Shown: in pieces, positions 1 through 8,377 of the stretch
How the letters are laid out: every line of letters begins with the position of its first letter
How positions within the stretch are numbered: position 1 is the first letter of the stretch
Source of the DNA: WS-9 sp036274595
GTDB taxonomy: Bacteria; Eisenbacteria; RBG-16-71-46; SZUA-252
NCBI GenBank assembly: GCA_036274595.1
Contig: DASUFL010000053.1
Span: 1-64,000, forward strand
Reading direction: 5' to 3'
Length of the DNA: 64,000 bases
The notes under the pieces: model-generated
The model's database searches: none
What the model saw: only the letters and a program-made list of their open reading frames with translations
What the model was told of the DNA's origin: nothing
Program-made: the position numbers and the translations under genes

Positions 1-1
1 T

Positions 2-346
2 CTCGCCGCGATCGCCATTCCGAACTTCGTGGCCATGCAGGACCGCGCCCGCGAAGCGAGCGTGAAGGCCAACATGCACAGCTTCCAGCTCGCCGTGGAA
101 GACTTCGCCGTGAAGAACACGGGCGTGTATCCGGTCGCGGCGGACGCGGCGGCGGTGCATGCGAACTTCCCGTCGGGCGTGTATCCGACGAACCCGTTCA
201 CGGGCGTGACGGACGAGGCTCCCGAGTCGTGGGCGGCCGCGGCGAGCGCGCAGGGTCGCTGGGCGACGAACTCCACGACGACCAGCTACTCGATCACGGG
301 CTATGGCAAGGCGGCTGCGCTGACCCTGGTTCTGACCAACGGTTAA
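2..346 (+). CDS. Type IV major pilin, C-terminal part (truncated by window edge)
   Basis: The reading frame is open from base 2 and lacks its start. The visible N-terminus (LAAIAIPNF followed by VAMQDRAREASVKANM) matches the end of the conserved hydrophobic N-terminal helix of type IV pilins, so the prepilin cleavage site and first ~20 residues lie upstream. The remaining ~114 residues form a small globular head with Thr/Ser-rich strands and no Cys pair. In the family this protein is processed by prepilin peptidase and polymerises into the pilus fibre. A strong hairpin terminator follows directly, and a prepilin peptidase gene lies about 2.6 kb downstream, which supports the assignment. It could instead be a type II secretion pseudopilin; the pilMNOPQ genes in the same window favour a pilus. 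Confidence 0.85.
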   Translation, partial: LAAIAIPNFVAMQDRAREASVKANMHSFQLAVEDFAVKNTGVYPVAADAAAVHANFPSGVYPTNPFTGVTDEAPESWAAAASAQGRWATNSTTTSYSITGYGKAAALTLVLTNG

Positions 347-360
347 GCAGCGGCAGTTTC

Positions 361-408
361 ACGGGCGGCAGTTCCCGGTCCACCGGGGCTGCCGCCCGTA
401 TTTGTTTC
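361..408 (+). terminator. Intrinsic terminator after the pilin gene
   Basis: An 11-bp perfect stem (ACGGGCGGCAG at 361-371 with CTGCCGCCCGT at 389-399) encloses a second small hairpin (CCCGG/CCGGG). It is followed by ATTTGTTTCAT, a T-rich run. It sits 14 bases after the pilin stop codon and would separate pilin transcription from the downstream ABC operon. Confidence 0.85.
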
Positions 409-442
409 ATGAAGTTAGGGCCACGGCCCGTATCCCTGCCCG

Positions 443-458
443 TGGCATGTCTCTTGCC
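443..458 (+). promoter_or_regulatory. Sigma-54 (RpoN) type promoter
   Basis: TGGCATGTCTCTTGCC has the GG-N10-GC spacing of -24/-12 promoters and near-consensus flanks. It lies 47 bases before the ABC transporter ATPase start. A 7-bp inverted repeat (GCCACGG at 420-426, CCGTGGC at 440-446) overlaps the -24 element. The same motif is found before the minor-pilin operon and before pilM. No activator gene is in the window, so activity is inferred. Confidence 0.75.
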
Positions 459-505
459 GTCTCGGGTCCCGGACCCTTTTCCCAAACGAGGAGACCGAGA
501 ACGCC

Positions 506-1531
506 ATGAGCCCGACTTCGGGGCCCGCGCGACCCGCGCCGGCCCGTCACGCCTTGGACCGGACGATCCACGAGGTCGAGCCGCTGTCGCTCCTCACCCT
601 CGAGGGCGTCACCAAGACCTATCGGGATCCGATGACGCTGCGCCCCGTGACCGCCGTGGAGGATGTCGGCTTCACGCTCGAACGGGGTGAGATCTTCGGA
701 CTGCTGGGGCCCAACGGGGCGGGCAAGACGACCACGATCAAGATGATCCTCGGCCTTGTCCGGCCGACGCGCGGCACGATCCGTCTGGACGGCCGCGATC
801 CCCACGATCCGAAAGCGCGCAAGAAGCTCGGCTATCTCCCGGAGAGCCCCTGCTTCTACGACCACCTGACCGCGAGCGAGTACCTGGGCCTCGTCGGGGA
901 CCTCTTCCAGATGGATCCTGCCGTCGTACGCAGGCGCGCGGGGGCTTTGCTCGAGCGGCTCGGCCTCGCCGGGCATGCGCGGAAGCCGCTCCGGAAGTAC
1001 TCCAAGGGAATGACGCAGCGGCTCGGACTCGCCCAGGCGCTCTTGAACGAGCCGGCGCTCCTCATCCTCGACGAGCCGATGTCGGGTCTCGATCCCATCG
1101 GACGCGCCGAGGTGAAGCAGATCCTGCGCGACGAGCGATCCCGGGGCGCCGCGGTGCTCCTCTCGAGCCACGTGCTCGCGGAGACCGAGGCGATCTGCGA
1201 CCGCGTCGGAATCCTGAGCGGAGGCCGGCTCCTCGAGTCCGGGCCGGTCACCGGTCTCCTCGCGAGGGGCGTGCGCGAGTGGGAGGTCGTGGTGGACGGG
1301 ATCAAGTTAGGCGGCGTGGCGGAGCTCGAAACGCTGGGATTCCGTCCGGTGGGCGTCGGGACGCACCAGGTGATCCGCGTCTCGGAAGGGAACGCGCTCC
1401 AAGAATTGCTCGGGCATCTCGTCCGGTCGGGCGCGTTCGTGCACGCGGTCGAGCCGCGCCGCGAGACGCTCGAGGAGCACTTCCTGAAGGCGCTCGAGGG
1501 ATCGGCCAAGGCTGTGAAGGAGGGCGCATGA
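506..1531 (+). CDS. ABC transporter ATP-binding protein
   Basis: This is a 341-residue nucleotide-binding subunit of an ABC-2 type transporter. The Walker A motif GPNGAGKT is at residues 68-75, the signature is SKGMTQR near 166, and Walker B LLILDEP near 184-191 is followed by MSGLD. The C-terminal ~100 residues are the regulatory extension usual in CcmA/YhaQ-type ATPases. The start is chosen because GAGGAG lies just upstream; homology proper begins near residue 32 (LLTLEGVTKTY), so a later start is possible. The stop overlaps the permease start by 4 bases, which indicates a two-subunit transporter. The substrate is not evident. Its position between pilin and prepilin peptidase genes, behind a sigma-54-type promoter, suggests co-regulation with pili. 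Confidence 0.93.
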   Translation: MSPTSGPARPAPARHALDRTIHEVEPLSLLTLEGVTKTYRDPMTLRPVTAVEDVGFTLERGEIFGLLGPNGAGKTTTIKMILGLVRPTRGTIRLDGRDPHDPKARKKLGYLPESPCFYDHLTASEYLGLVGDLFQMDPAVVRRRAGALLERLGLAGHARKPLRKYSKGMTQRLGLAQALLNEPALLILDEPMSGLDPIGRAEVKQILRDERSRGAAVLLSSHVLAETEAICDRVGILSGGRLLESGPVTGLLARGVREWEVVVDGIKLGGVAELETLGFRPVGVGTHQVIRVSEGNALQELLGHLVRSGAFVHAVEPRRETLEEHFLKALEGSAKAVKEGA

Positions 1532-2295
1532 GCGCGATCGTCGCCATCGCGAGGAACACGGTTCGCGAAGCCGTGCGCGAGCGGATCGCGCTCGTGGCGG
1601 TCGCGTTCGGCGCGGCTCTCGTGGTCGCGTCGCAAGTGCTCTCGCCGCTCGCACTCGGCGTCGGCCCGAAGATCGTCACGGACTTCGGCCTCGCGGGGTC
1701 CTCGCTCCTTGCCACGCTCCTCGCGATCACGCTCGGCTCGACCCTCCTCCACAAGGAGCTGGAGCGCCGGACCGTGTACGCGATCATGGCGAAGCCGATC
1801 CGCCGGGCCGAGTTCCTGCTCGGCAAGTTCGGCGGGCTCTGGGCCACGAGCGCGGGCCTCCTCCTTCTCATGAGCTTGATGGTCATGGCGCTCGTCGGCC
1901 TCGGCTATCGCGAAGCGCCCTGGATCCTCACCGGATCGATCCTGCTCACCTTGATCGAGCTGGGCATCGTGACCGCGCTCGTCGTCTTCTTCTCCTCGTT
2001 CACCACGCCGGGCCTGACCGCGTTCTTCGCGGCGGCGTCGGTGCTCGCGGGGCACTTCGCCGACGACCTCCTCTACTTCGGGAAGCAGGGGGGCTCGGCG
2101 GCGCTCGAGGTGGCGACCACCGTCGTCTACTGGATCCTGCCGCACCTGACCGTCTTCAACGCGCGCGGGCTCGTGAGCCATGGCGAGCCGGTGCCGCCCG
2201 AGCGGATCCTGTTCGCCGCGTCCTACGGTCTTCTCTATCTGGGCGGGCTCCTGGTCGCCGCGTGCGCGATCTGGGACCGGCGGGAGCTCCGTTGA
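1528..2295 (+). CDS. ABC-2 type transporter permease
   Basis: This is a 255-residue integral membrane protein with about six hydrophobic segments and a short cytoplasmic N-terminus (MSAIVAIARNTVREAVRERI). That N-terminus is the typical opening of ABC-2 permeases in the NosY/YhaP-like group. A Lys-rich segment (LLHKELERRTVYAIMAKPI) after the second helix is the usual coupling element of this family. The start overlaps the ATPase stop by 4 bases and the end overlaps the next start. It presumably forms the membrane channel for the ATPase encoded just upstream. The substrate is unknown. Confidence 0.9.
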   Translation: MSAIVAIARNTVREAVRERIALVAVAFGAALVVASQVLSPLALGVGPKIVTDFGLAGSSLLATLLAITLGSTLLHKELERRTVYAIMAKPIRRAEFLLGKFGGLWATSAGLLLLMSLMVMALVGLGYREAPWILTGSILLTLIELGIVTALVVFFSSFTTPGLTAFFAAASVLAGHFADDLLYFGKQGGSAALEVATTVVYWILPHLTVFNARGLVSHGEPVPPERILFAASYGLLYLGGLLVAACAIWDRRELR

Positions 2296-2936
2296 GGCTC
2301 TGGATCTCGCTCGCCGCAGCGGTCGCGCTCGGCGCCCTCGCGGGCTGGGTCGACGCGTCGACGAGGCCGCCCCGCGCGGGCGAGCTGGACGAGCTCCTCT
2401 ACTACCCGTCCGGGACGTTCGTCCGGCAGGCCGCGCTCGGCTACGAGACGGCCGCGGCGGACCTGGCCTGGCTCCGCGGCGTGCAGTACTACGGCGAGCA
2501 CCGCCTCACCGACCAGCGGTTCGACCGCATCGATCACGTCATGCGGATCGTCGGGGAGCTCGATCCCAGGTTCGAGGAGCCCTATGTGTTCGGATCGTTC
2601 GTGCTCGCGCAGGAGATGAAGCAGCCCGACCGCGGGCTCAAGCTCATCCGCTCCGGGCTCGAGAAGAATCCCGAGAGCTGGCGTCTGGCGTTCGAGACCG
2701 GATTCCTCCATTACGTGTGCCGCCACGACTACGTCGCGGCCGCGCACTACTTCATGCTCGCCGCGCGCGCTCCGAACCATCCCGAGTACGTGGACCGCTT
2801 CGCGGCGTTCGCGAGCCAGAAAGCGGGCCAGGACGAGCTCGCGGTCCTCCTCTGGCGCCGGGTGCTCGCCACGGGGAACAGGTACATGCAGGACGTCGCG
2901 CGCCGCGAGATCGAGCGGCTCGGGGGGACCCTGTGA
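2292..2936 (+). CDS. Membrane-anchored TPR-like protein of unknown function
   Basis: The protein has 214 residues with one N-terminal hydrophobic helix (residues 3-18), then a soluble alpha-helical region. Helix pairs such as DPRFEEPYVFGSFVLAQE and NPESWRLAFETGFLHYV look like tetratricopeptide repeats. The start is probably TTG, because no ATG or GTG lies near the beginning of the homologous region and TTG overlaps the permease stop (TTGA). Coupling to the transporter upstream and prepilin peptidase downstream suggests a shared role. TPR proteins often act as assembly scaffolds (PilF-like), but the similarity here is too weak to call it PilF. Function is unassigned. Confidence 0.75.
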   Translation: MRLWISLAAAVALGALAGWVDASTRPPRAGELDELLYYPSGTFVRQAALGYETAAADLAWLRGVQYYGEHRLTDQRFDRIDHVMRIVGELDPRFEEPYVFGSFVLAQEMKQPDRGLKLIRSGLEKNPESWRLAFETGFLHYVCRHDYVAAAHYFMLAARAPNHPEYVDRFAAFASQKAGQDELAVLLWRRVLATGNRYMQDVARREIERLGGTL

Positions 2937-3709
2937 TCTCGAATCAGACGTTCATCACGATCGCGGCCTTCCTGGTCGGCCTCGTGCTCGGCAGCTTCCT
3001 CAATGTCGTGATCGCGCGGCTGCCCAAACGCCAGTCGATCGTCTCGCCCCCCTCGCGCTGTCCGCGATGCAAGGCGCCGATCCGGCCGTGGGACAACATC
3101 CCGGTGCTCTCCTACATCTTCCTCGGCGGCCGCTGCCGCGACTGCCGCGCGCCGATTCCCTGGCGCTACCCGCTCGTCGAGCTCCTGTCGGGCCTCCTGC
3201 TCGCGGCGCTCGTCCAGCGCGTGGAGCATCCGGCGCTCCTCGTGCCGCACGCGGCGTTCCTCCTGGCGCTCCTCGCGGTGACCTGGATCGACCTCGACAC
3301 GCAGACCATCCCGGACGCCCTCACGATCCCTGGCGTCGGGGTGGGTCTCGCGGCGAGCCTCTTCGGCCCACCAGGCTTGAGCGCCGCGCTCCTGGGCGCG
3401 TTCGTCGGAGGAGCGAGCCTCTGGCTCGTGGGATTCGCCTACGAGCGGGCGACGGGGGTCCCCGGCATGGGAGGAGGGGACGTGAAGCTCGCGGCCATGA
3501 TGGGAGCGTTCCTTGGAATGGGAGGCGTGTTCGGCACGATCTTCATCGCATCCCTCTTCGGCACGCTCTTCGGAGTGGTCCTGATCGCGCGCGGCAAGGG
3601 CTCGCGCCGCACAGCCATTCCGTTCGGCACCTTCCTCGCGCCGGCGGCCATCACGCTGCTTCTCTTCGGCGACTCCCTCTACGGGTGGTACCGGTCTCTC
3701 GTGCCGTGA
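2933..3709 (+). CDS. pilD: Prepilin peptidase / N-methyltransferase
   Basis: This bifunctional inner-membrane aspartic protease cleaves the Gly-Phe bond of prepilins and methylates the new N-terminus. The protein has 258 residues. The N-terminal domain has the expected two CxxC pairs (residues 43-46 and 68-71). The two catalytic aspartates are visible at D120 (WIDLDTQTIPD) and D183 (MGGGDVKLAA), the GxGD-protease signature. Multiple membrane segments and length match PilD/GspO. The start is GTG, overlapping the previous stop (GTGA). It is the likely processing enzyme for the truncated pilin and the minor pilins nearby. Confidence 0.97.
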   Translation: MISNQTFITIAAFLVGLVLGSFLNVVIARLPKRQSIVSPPSRCPRCKAPIRPWDNIPVLSYIFLGGRCRDCRAPIPWRYPLVELLSGLLLAALVQRVEHPALLVPHAAFLLALLAVTWIDLDTQTIPDALTIPGVGVGLAASLFGPPGLSAALLGAFVGGASLWLVGFAYERATGVPGMGGGDVKLAAMMGAFLGMGGVFGTIFIASLFGTLFGVVLIARGKGSRRTAIPFGTFLAPAAITLLLFGDSLYGWYRSLVP

Positions 3710-3844
3710 CGCGTGCACGATGCACGACCGCACCGCGCCCCGTCTCGAGGACGCGTGGCTCGATCGCGCCACGCACTGCGGGAAGTCCCGATGATTCGGC
3801 CGTCCCAGCGCGCGCAGCCGCCGTTCCCTGCGTCGGTTCGACCG

Positions 3845-3860
3845 TGGCATGTCCCTTGCG
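3845..3860 (+). promoter_or_regulatory. Sigma-54 (RpoN) type promoter of the minor-pilin operon
   Basis: TGGCATGTCCCTTGCG has GG-N10-GC spacing and matches the site at 443 in 14 of 16 positions. It lies 43 bases before the first minor-pilin gene, in a 194-base gap that holds no gene. Type IV pilin genes are controlled by sigma-54 and PilR in Pseudomonas and Myxococcus, so the placement makes sense. Confidence 0.8.
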
Positions 3861-3903
3861 TTCTCACGTCCCGATGCTCGTACCACATGGAAGGAGAGCG
3901 AGG

Positions 3904-4410
3904 ATGAGGCGTGTGGAAACCCCCGTGCCCCCCGGCCGTCGTGGCCCGGACGACGGGTTCAGCTTGATGGAGCTCATGGTCGTGCTGGTGCTGTTCGGCA
4001 TCGTCAGCGCGATCGCGCTTCCGGGCTTCAACAAGTTCATGCGCGCGATGGACCTCAACAATCAAATGCAGATCCTTGCCACGAATCTCCGCGTCGTGCG
4101 CCAGCGCGCGATCACGGAGAACAACAACTGGGTGGTCTACTACGACTCCACGAACAAAGGGTGGGGCTGGTGGGACGATGACGACAACGACGGCGTGAAG
4201 GACGGGCCCGAGCACTACCAGGCCGTGGCGCCGCTGCCGGGCTGGATCACGGTGACGAACTCGTCCACGAACCCCTTCGCGTCGGACACGCTCACGTTCC
4301 AGCCGAACGGGAGCGCCAGCGAGTCGGGCAGCGTGATCTTCACGAATCCGGACGGATACACGAGGTCGCTCTCGGTGGTCCGCCCGACGGGGATGGTGAC
4401 GGTCCAATGA
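3904..4410 (+). CDS. Minor pilin, GspH/FimT-like
   Basis: The 168-residue prepilin has a class III signal: cleavage is expected between G18 and F19, then SLMELMVVLVLFGIVSAIAL, with Glu at mature position 5. The C-terminal domain has the GspH/FimT pattern (LRVVRQRAITENNNWVVYY). An insertion at 4174-4203 encodes DDDDNDGVKD, a DxDxDG-type calcium-binding loop. It is the first gene of a minor-pilin operon, preceded by the ribosome site AAGGAGAG. Minor pilins of this class prime pilus assembly and sit at the tip; that role is inferred from the family. The stop overlaps the next start by 4 bases. Confidence 0.9.
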   Translation: MRRVETPVPPGRRGPDDGFSLMELMVVLVLFGIVSAIALPGFNKFMRAMDLNNQMQILATNLRVVRQRAITENNNWVVYYDSTNKGWGWWDDDDNDGVKDGPEHYQAVAPLPGWITVTNSSTNPFASDTLTFQPNGSASESGSVIFTNPDGYTRSLSVVRPTGMVTVQ

Positions 4411-4799
4411 CGAAGCGAGCGAACGACGTGAGGCGCCGTGCGGGCGGCCAGGACCGGGGCTTCAGCCTTCTCGAAGTCCTCTTCGCCCTGACGTTCCTCG
4501 CCGTCGGCATCATGGCCGTGGCCTCGATGATCCCGGCCGGCACACGCGGCGTGAGCCAGAGCCGCGTCCTGACGACCGGCCTCATGGCGGCGCAGGTCAA
4601 GATGGAGGAGCTGAAGGGCACCGCCTTCCAGTCCCTGAACGCCGGAACCTTCACCGACACGACGTCGGTGTTCACCCGCACCTGGACCGTGACCGACTCG
4701 GTCCCGATGGCGGGATGCAAGAAAGTCACCGTCACGAGCCGATGGATCGACTCGCACGGCACCCAATCGACGGTCTTGACGAGCTATGTCTCGCGATAA
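4407..4799 (+). CDS. Minor pilin, PilV-like
   Basis: The 130-residue prepilin has an 18-residue leader ending in Gly, then FSLLEVLFALTFLAVGIMAV, with Glu at mature position 5. The helix continues into VKMEELKGTAF, the usual pattern of PilV/GspI-type minor pilins. The short C-terminal beta domain is Thr-rich and has one Cys. The start overlaps the previous stop (ATGA). It probably belongs to the same priming and tip complex as its neighbours. Confidence 0.88.
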   Translation: MTKRANDVRRRAGGQDRGFSLLEVLFALTFLAVGIMAVASMIPAGTRGVSQSRVLTTGLMAAQVKMEELKGTAFQSLNAGTFTDTTSVFTRTWTVTDSVPMAGCKKVTVTSRWIDSHGTQSTVLTSYVSR

Positions 4800-4839
4800 C
4801 CACGGCACGGACGGCCGCAGCCACGAGGTGAGTCCCGTG

Positions 4840-7065
4840 ATGGTCCATCGAACGCATCGAAGCGCAGGCTTCACCCTGGTCGAGGTCACGATCGCGCTCG
4901 TTCTCTTCGCGCTCGTGATCGGCGCGATCTACGAAATCTACGTCCGTGGCGAGAAGTCCCAGCAGATCGGGATCGAGCTCGCCGAGGCGAACCAGAACGC
5001 GCGCAGCGGCGTGGACCTGATCGCCCGCGAGCTTCGGTCCGCGGGCTATGGTGTGAATCCCGCGACCCAGCCCGCCATCGTGGTCGGCTCCCAGTACCGC
5101 GTGACGTTCGCGTGCGACATGAACGGGAACCGCCAGATCGACATGGGTGAGTGCGTGACCTACTTCCTCGACCCGAACACGAGCGATCCTCTGATCGCGA
5201 ACAGCCCGAACCCCTACGACTTCGTCCTCAGGCGCGTTCAGGGGACGGCCGGTGACTCGATCCCCGTGCCCCAGGCCGGGCATGGCGAGATCGTGGCCTA
5301 CGGGCTCACCCAGCGCAACGCCGACAACGTCACCTCGAAGAACGTGCCCCTCTTCTCGTACCGGAACTCGGCGGGCACCTCGCTCGAGCTCAAGGCGGGA
5401 ACGTCGAACGACGCCGCCGGCGCGTTCTACGGCAAGACGGTCTCCGACGCGGATCTGGGCAAGCCTCCGGGCCCGACGTCGGTGAGCCAGGTGAAGTCGA
5501 TCGTGGTCAACATGGTGACCGAAACGAAGCAGAAAAACGTCCAGACCGGCTCCTATGACCGGGTCGCGTTCTCGACCTCGGTCGAGCCGCGCAACTTCCC
5601 GTACCTCGCGCAAGCGAACCAGCTCGCCCCGGCCAACACCGGCGCGACGGGGACCGGGACGGGCTCCGGTACGGGCTCGGGCAGCGGCACGGGGACAGGC
5701 ACCGCCACGGCAACGGGCACGGGCACGGGCACGGCCACCGGAACGGGGACGGGCACGGGGCTTCCGCCGAGCCAGCCTCCGATCCACATCCCGACCGACA
5801 AGGTGCTCGCGCTCGCGCTCGGGGATCTGGACGAAAACGACGATCAGGAAGGCTCGGCCACGACGACGGACAATCAGCACGACGTCGACATCGTGGTCGG
5901 AACGCGCGCGAGCGGCATCGCGAACATCCGCGTCTGGTGGAACGGGCAGCCGAACCGCTACTCGGGGAACGTCTGGTTCCGCCAGAGCGAGAGCTATCTA
6001 GGCAATGCTTCCTATGACATTCCGGTCCTCGCCATCGCGAACGTCGACAGCTCCGCCGCCGAGAACCGCGACGTGATCACGGGCGTCGCGACCGGGACCA
6101 ACACCGGCCGCATCCAGGTCTGGCAGAACCAGGCGCTCGGAGGCGCTGGCGAAACGCACGGCAAGGTGGGAACCACCGCTACACCGTGCGCGCCGAACAA
6201 CCAGTACTTCGACAACCCGGGCACGGGCGAAGTGCGCGGGCTCGCCGTCGGGGACTTGAACGGCGACGGCCGGCTGGACGTTGCGTTCGGGACGAAGACG
6301 GCAACCAACGCGGGCAAGGTCGAGGTTTGGTGGGGTGACGGTGGCGGGCACTTCTCGCACACCGCGGTGCTCGACGCCTACGCCGCGAGCGGCGAGGTTC
6401 GGAGCGTCCAGATCCGCGACATGAACGCCGACGGGTTCCCGGACATCATCGTCGGCACCAAGACCAACACGCCGGACACCGCCGGCAATATCGACATCTT
6501 CTTCTCGAACGGGCTCAGCATCCGCCGATTCACGACCACCTACAGCGTGGCCACGGGCGGCGCCGTCTACATGATCGCGGTGGCACGCATGGACAACGAC
6601 AGCTCGCCTGACGTCATCACGGCGATCCGAACCGGCAACAACACCGGCAAGATCGAGTTCTGGCACAACAACGGAACGATGATTGGCGCCCTGAGCCGCC
6701 GTGACGAGCAGGCGACCCCCGGCCCGGCGATCTCGGTGGCCGTCGGCCCGATCGACTGGCCGAACGGGTTCAACGACATCGTAGTCGGAACGGCGGGAGC
6801 GGGCGGCGCGACGCCTCCGGCGGTCCAGATCTTCTTCTGCGACCCGGCCGCGACCGGCGGCGCCATCATTCCGAACTCGTTCGACTGGTGCGACGCGAAC
6901 GCGGGCGGCGCGGTGAACGCGGTCGCCATCGCCAAGCTCCAGTGCTCGATGGACACGCCGGACAATGACCAGCTCTTCGACGTCGTCGCGGGCACGGCTA
7001 CCAGCGCGAGCACGGGCGACCTGGTGATCTACATGAATCCGTACGCGTCCTTGATCGTCCCATGA
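4840..7065 (+). CDS. PilW-like minor pilin fused to an FG-GAP (integrin-like) repeat domain
   Basis: The protein has 741 residues. The start is chosen because a strong ribosome site (GAGGTGAG, 4825-4832) lies 7 bases upstream, which leaves a compact leader MVHRTHRSAG; an ATG at 4786 is the alternative. Cleavage G|F gives FTLVEVTIALVLFALVIGAI, with Glu at mature position 5. Residues ~20-265 resemble PilW/GspJ pilins. A Gly-Thr linker (residues ~268-307) then leads to seven FG-GAP-type repeats, for example VRGLAVGDLNGDGRLDVAFG and VRSVQIRDMNADGFPDIIVG, some with DxNxDG calcium loops. Seven repeats suggest a closed beta-propeller. A tip-located adhesin, as with PilY1, is plausible but inferred. 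The stop overlaps the next start by 4 bases. Confidence 0.9.
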   Translation: MVHRTHRSAGFTLVEVTIALVLFALVIGAIYEIYVRGEKSQQIGIELAEANQNARSGVDLIARELRSAGYGVNPATQPAIVVGSQYRVTFACDMNGNRQIDMGECVTYFLDPNTSDPLIANSPNPYDFVLRRVQGTAGDSIPVPQAGHGEIVAYGLTQRNADNVTSKNVPLFSYRNSAGTSLELKAGTSNDAAGAFYGKTVSDADLGKPPGPTSVSQVKSIVVNMVTETKQKNVQTGSYDRVAFSTSVEPRNFPYLAQANQLAPANTGATGTGTGSGTGSGSGTGTGTATATGTGTGTATGTGTGTGLPPSQPPIHIPTDKVLALALGDLDENDDQEGSATTTDNQHDVDIVVGTRASGIANIRVWWNGQPNRYSGNVWFRQSESYLGNASYDIPVLAIANVDSSAAENRDVITGVATGTNTGRIQVWQNQALGGAGETHGKVGTTATPCAPNNQYFDNPGTGEVRGLAVGDLNGDGRLDVAFGTKTATNAGKVEVWWGDGGGHFSHTAVLDAYAASGEVRSVQIRDMNADGFPDIIVGTKTNTPDTAGNIDIFFSNGLSIRRFTTTYSVATGGAVYMIAVARMDNDSSPDVITAIRTGNNTGKIEFWHNNGTMIGALSRRDEQATPGPAISVAVGPIDWPNGFNDIVVGTAGAGGATPPAVQIFFCDPAATGGAIIPNSFDWCDANAGGAVNAVAIAKLQCSMDTPDNDQLFDVVAGTATSASTGDLVIYMNPYASLIVP
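5641..5763 (+). repeat. Hexamer-like GC-rich repeat encoding a Gly-Thr linker
   Basis: Imperfect repeats of GGCACG/GGGACG/GCCACG encode alternating Gly-Thr with a few Ser and Ala. The unit is six bases, so gain or loss of units keeps the reading frame and would change linker length only. The tract joins the pilin part to the FG-GAP domain. Confidence 0.85.
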
Positions 7066-8345
7066 CGACTCGCTCCGTGGCCCGGGCCCGAACCCCGGAC
7101 GCCGGCAACGCCATGGTGGTGGCGCTCCTCGTGCTGATGATCCTTTCGTCGGCGGCGGTGGCGTACGTGGCCGTGACCAAATCGGAGAAGCAGATCTCCA
7201 GCAACTCGGCCATCGCGACCGAGGCCTTCTACACCGCCGAGGCCGGGCTCACGGAAGGTCTCTACCGGATGTCCTATCCGGCCGATTCCGTCAACTACAT
7301 CGGACCGGCATCCCCGGTCGCCGGATGGGGCGAGTACATTGTCATGTCCAACGGCGCGAGCGCCCAGGATCCGGACCGTGCGGGCCTCGCCTCCGATGGC
7401 CTGGACAACGACAACGACGGGCAGCTCGACGAGCCGAACGAGGCCTATCCCGAGACGCCGAGCAAGCAAACGGGTGGGAGCCAGCTCCAGTACCCGTACG
7501 TGCGCGTGGAGTACAAGACGCTCGGCGGCAATCTGGTCCGCTTCGGAGATGCCGATCAGGATCCGAGCACGCCGATGCAGGAGAACTTCCTGCAGGGCGA
7601 TCCGGTCCTCAAGATCTCGGCGGTGGGCACGAACGGCAACTCCAAGAAGGTGATCGAGGCCGAGGCGGTCAAGTTCCCGCTCCTCAACGCCAACGCCGCC
7701 GTCTGGGCTGGCGGGCCCCTCAATTTCAACGGTAACGCGTTCCTGATCGACGGTCACGACCACGACGCCGACGCCCCGTTCGACACCATTCCGAGCGGCA
7801 AGTCGGTCAAGGGCATTCTCACCAAGGGGCCCAAGTCGGACGCGCCGTACACGCTCCAGCAGCAAGACAACATCGTCGGCGACGGCGGGAACGGAAGCGT
7901 GGACCAGTCGCCGTTCACCTACGACTTCAACGCTCTGTGGGCCAACCTCGTGTCGGCCGCGGATCGCTCGTTCACGGGGGCCACGACCCTGACGAGCGCT
8001 TCGCCCACTGTTGGCACGCTGGACGATCCCAAGATCATGGTGGTCAACGGAGATCTCACCGTCCAGGGACAGTGGCAGGGGGCCGGCATCTTGATGGTCA
8101 ACGGCAACCTCAACATGGGCGGCGGAAGCATGTACAAGGGGATCGTCATCGCGACCGGCGACGTCCGGCTCGCGGGTGGCGGTCCCGCGGACGTGGCACG
8201 CATCCTGGGAAGCGTCATCTACCAGGGATCGCTCATCAATGCGTCCACATCGGGAGGCTCGTCGCGAGTCTTCTGGTCCAGCGAGGCGGTCACGACCGCA
8301 CTCAGCATGAGCAAGTACACGCTCTCCTGGTGGCGAGAGCGCTAA
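7062..8345 (+). CDS. PilX-like pilus assembly protein with C-terminal beta-helix-like domain (copy 1)
   Basis: The 427-residue protein has an N-terminal membrane helix (GNAMVVALLVLMILSSAAVA) followed by YVAVTKSEKQISSNSAIATE and FYTAEAGLTEGLY, the pattern of PilX-type proteins. It lacks the G|FxxxE prepilin site. Residues ~115-123 (DNDNDGQLD) form a DxDxDG calcium-type loop followed by EAYPE. The C-terminal part has repeating short strands (IMVVNGDLTVQG, ILMVNGNLNMGG, IVIATGDVRLAG) that look like a right-handed beta-helix similar to bactofilin or DUF7305. The start overlaps the upstream stop (ATGA). A paralogue follows directly. Confidence 0.82.
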   Translation: MTTRSVARARTPDAGNAMVVALLVLMILSSAAVAYVAVTKSEKQISSNSAIATEAFYTAEAGLTEGLYRMSYPADSVNYIGPASPVAGWGEYIVMSNGASAQDPDRAGLASDGLDNDNDGQLDEPNEAYPETPSKQTGGSQLQYPYVRVEYKTLGGNLVRFGDADQDPSTPMQENFLQGDPVLKISAVGTNGNSKKVIEAEAVKFPLLNANAAVWAGGPLNFNGNAFLIDGHDHDADAPFDTIPSGKSVKGILTKGPKSDAPYTLQQQDNIVGDGGNGSVDQSPFTYDFNALWANLVSAADRSFTGATTLTSASPTVGTLDDPKIMVVNGDLTVQGQWQGAGILMVNGNLNMGGGSMYKGIVIATGDVRLAGGGPADVARILGSVIYQGSLINASTSGGSSRVFWSSEAVTTALSMSKYTLSWWRER

Positions 8346-8377
8346 CTCAGGGACGGCGGATCGAAAGGGTGATTGCG

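Noticed and set aside
5641..5763. Short tandem repeats considered as a CRISPR-like array or phase-variable tract
   Set aside because: No spacers exist, and the six-base unit keeps the frame, so it is a coding Gly-Thr linker.
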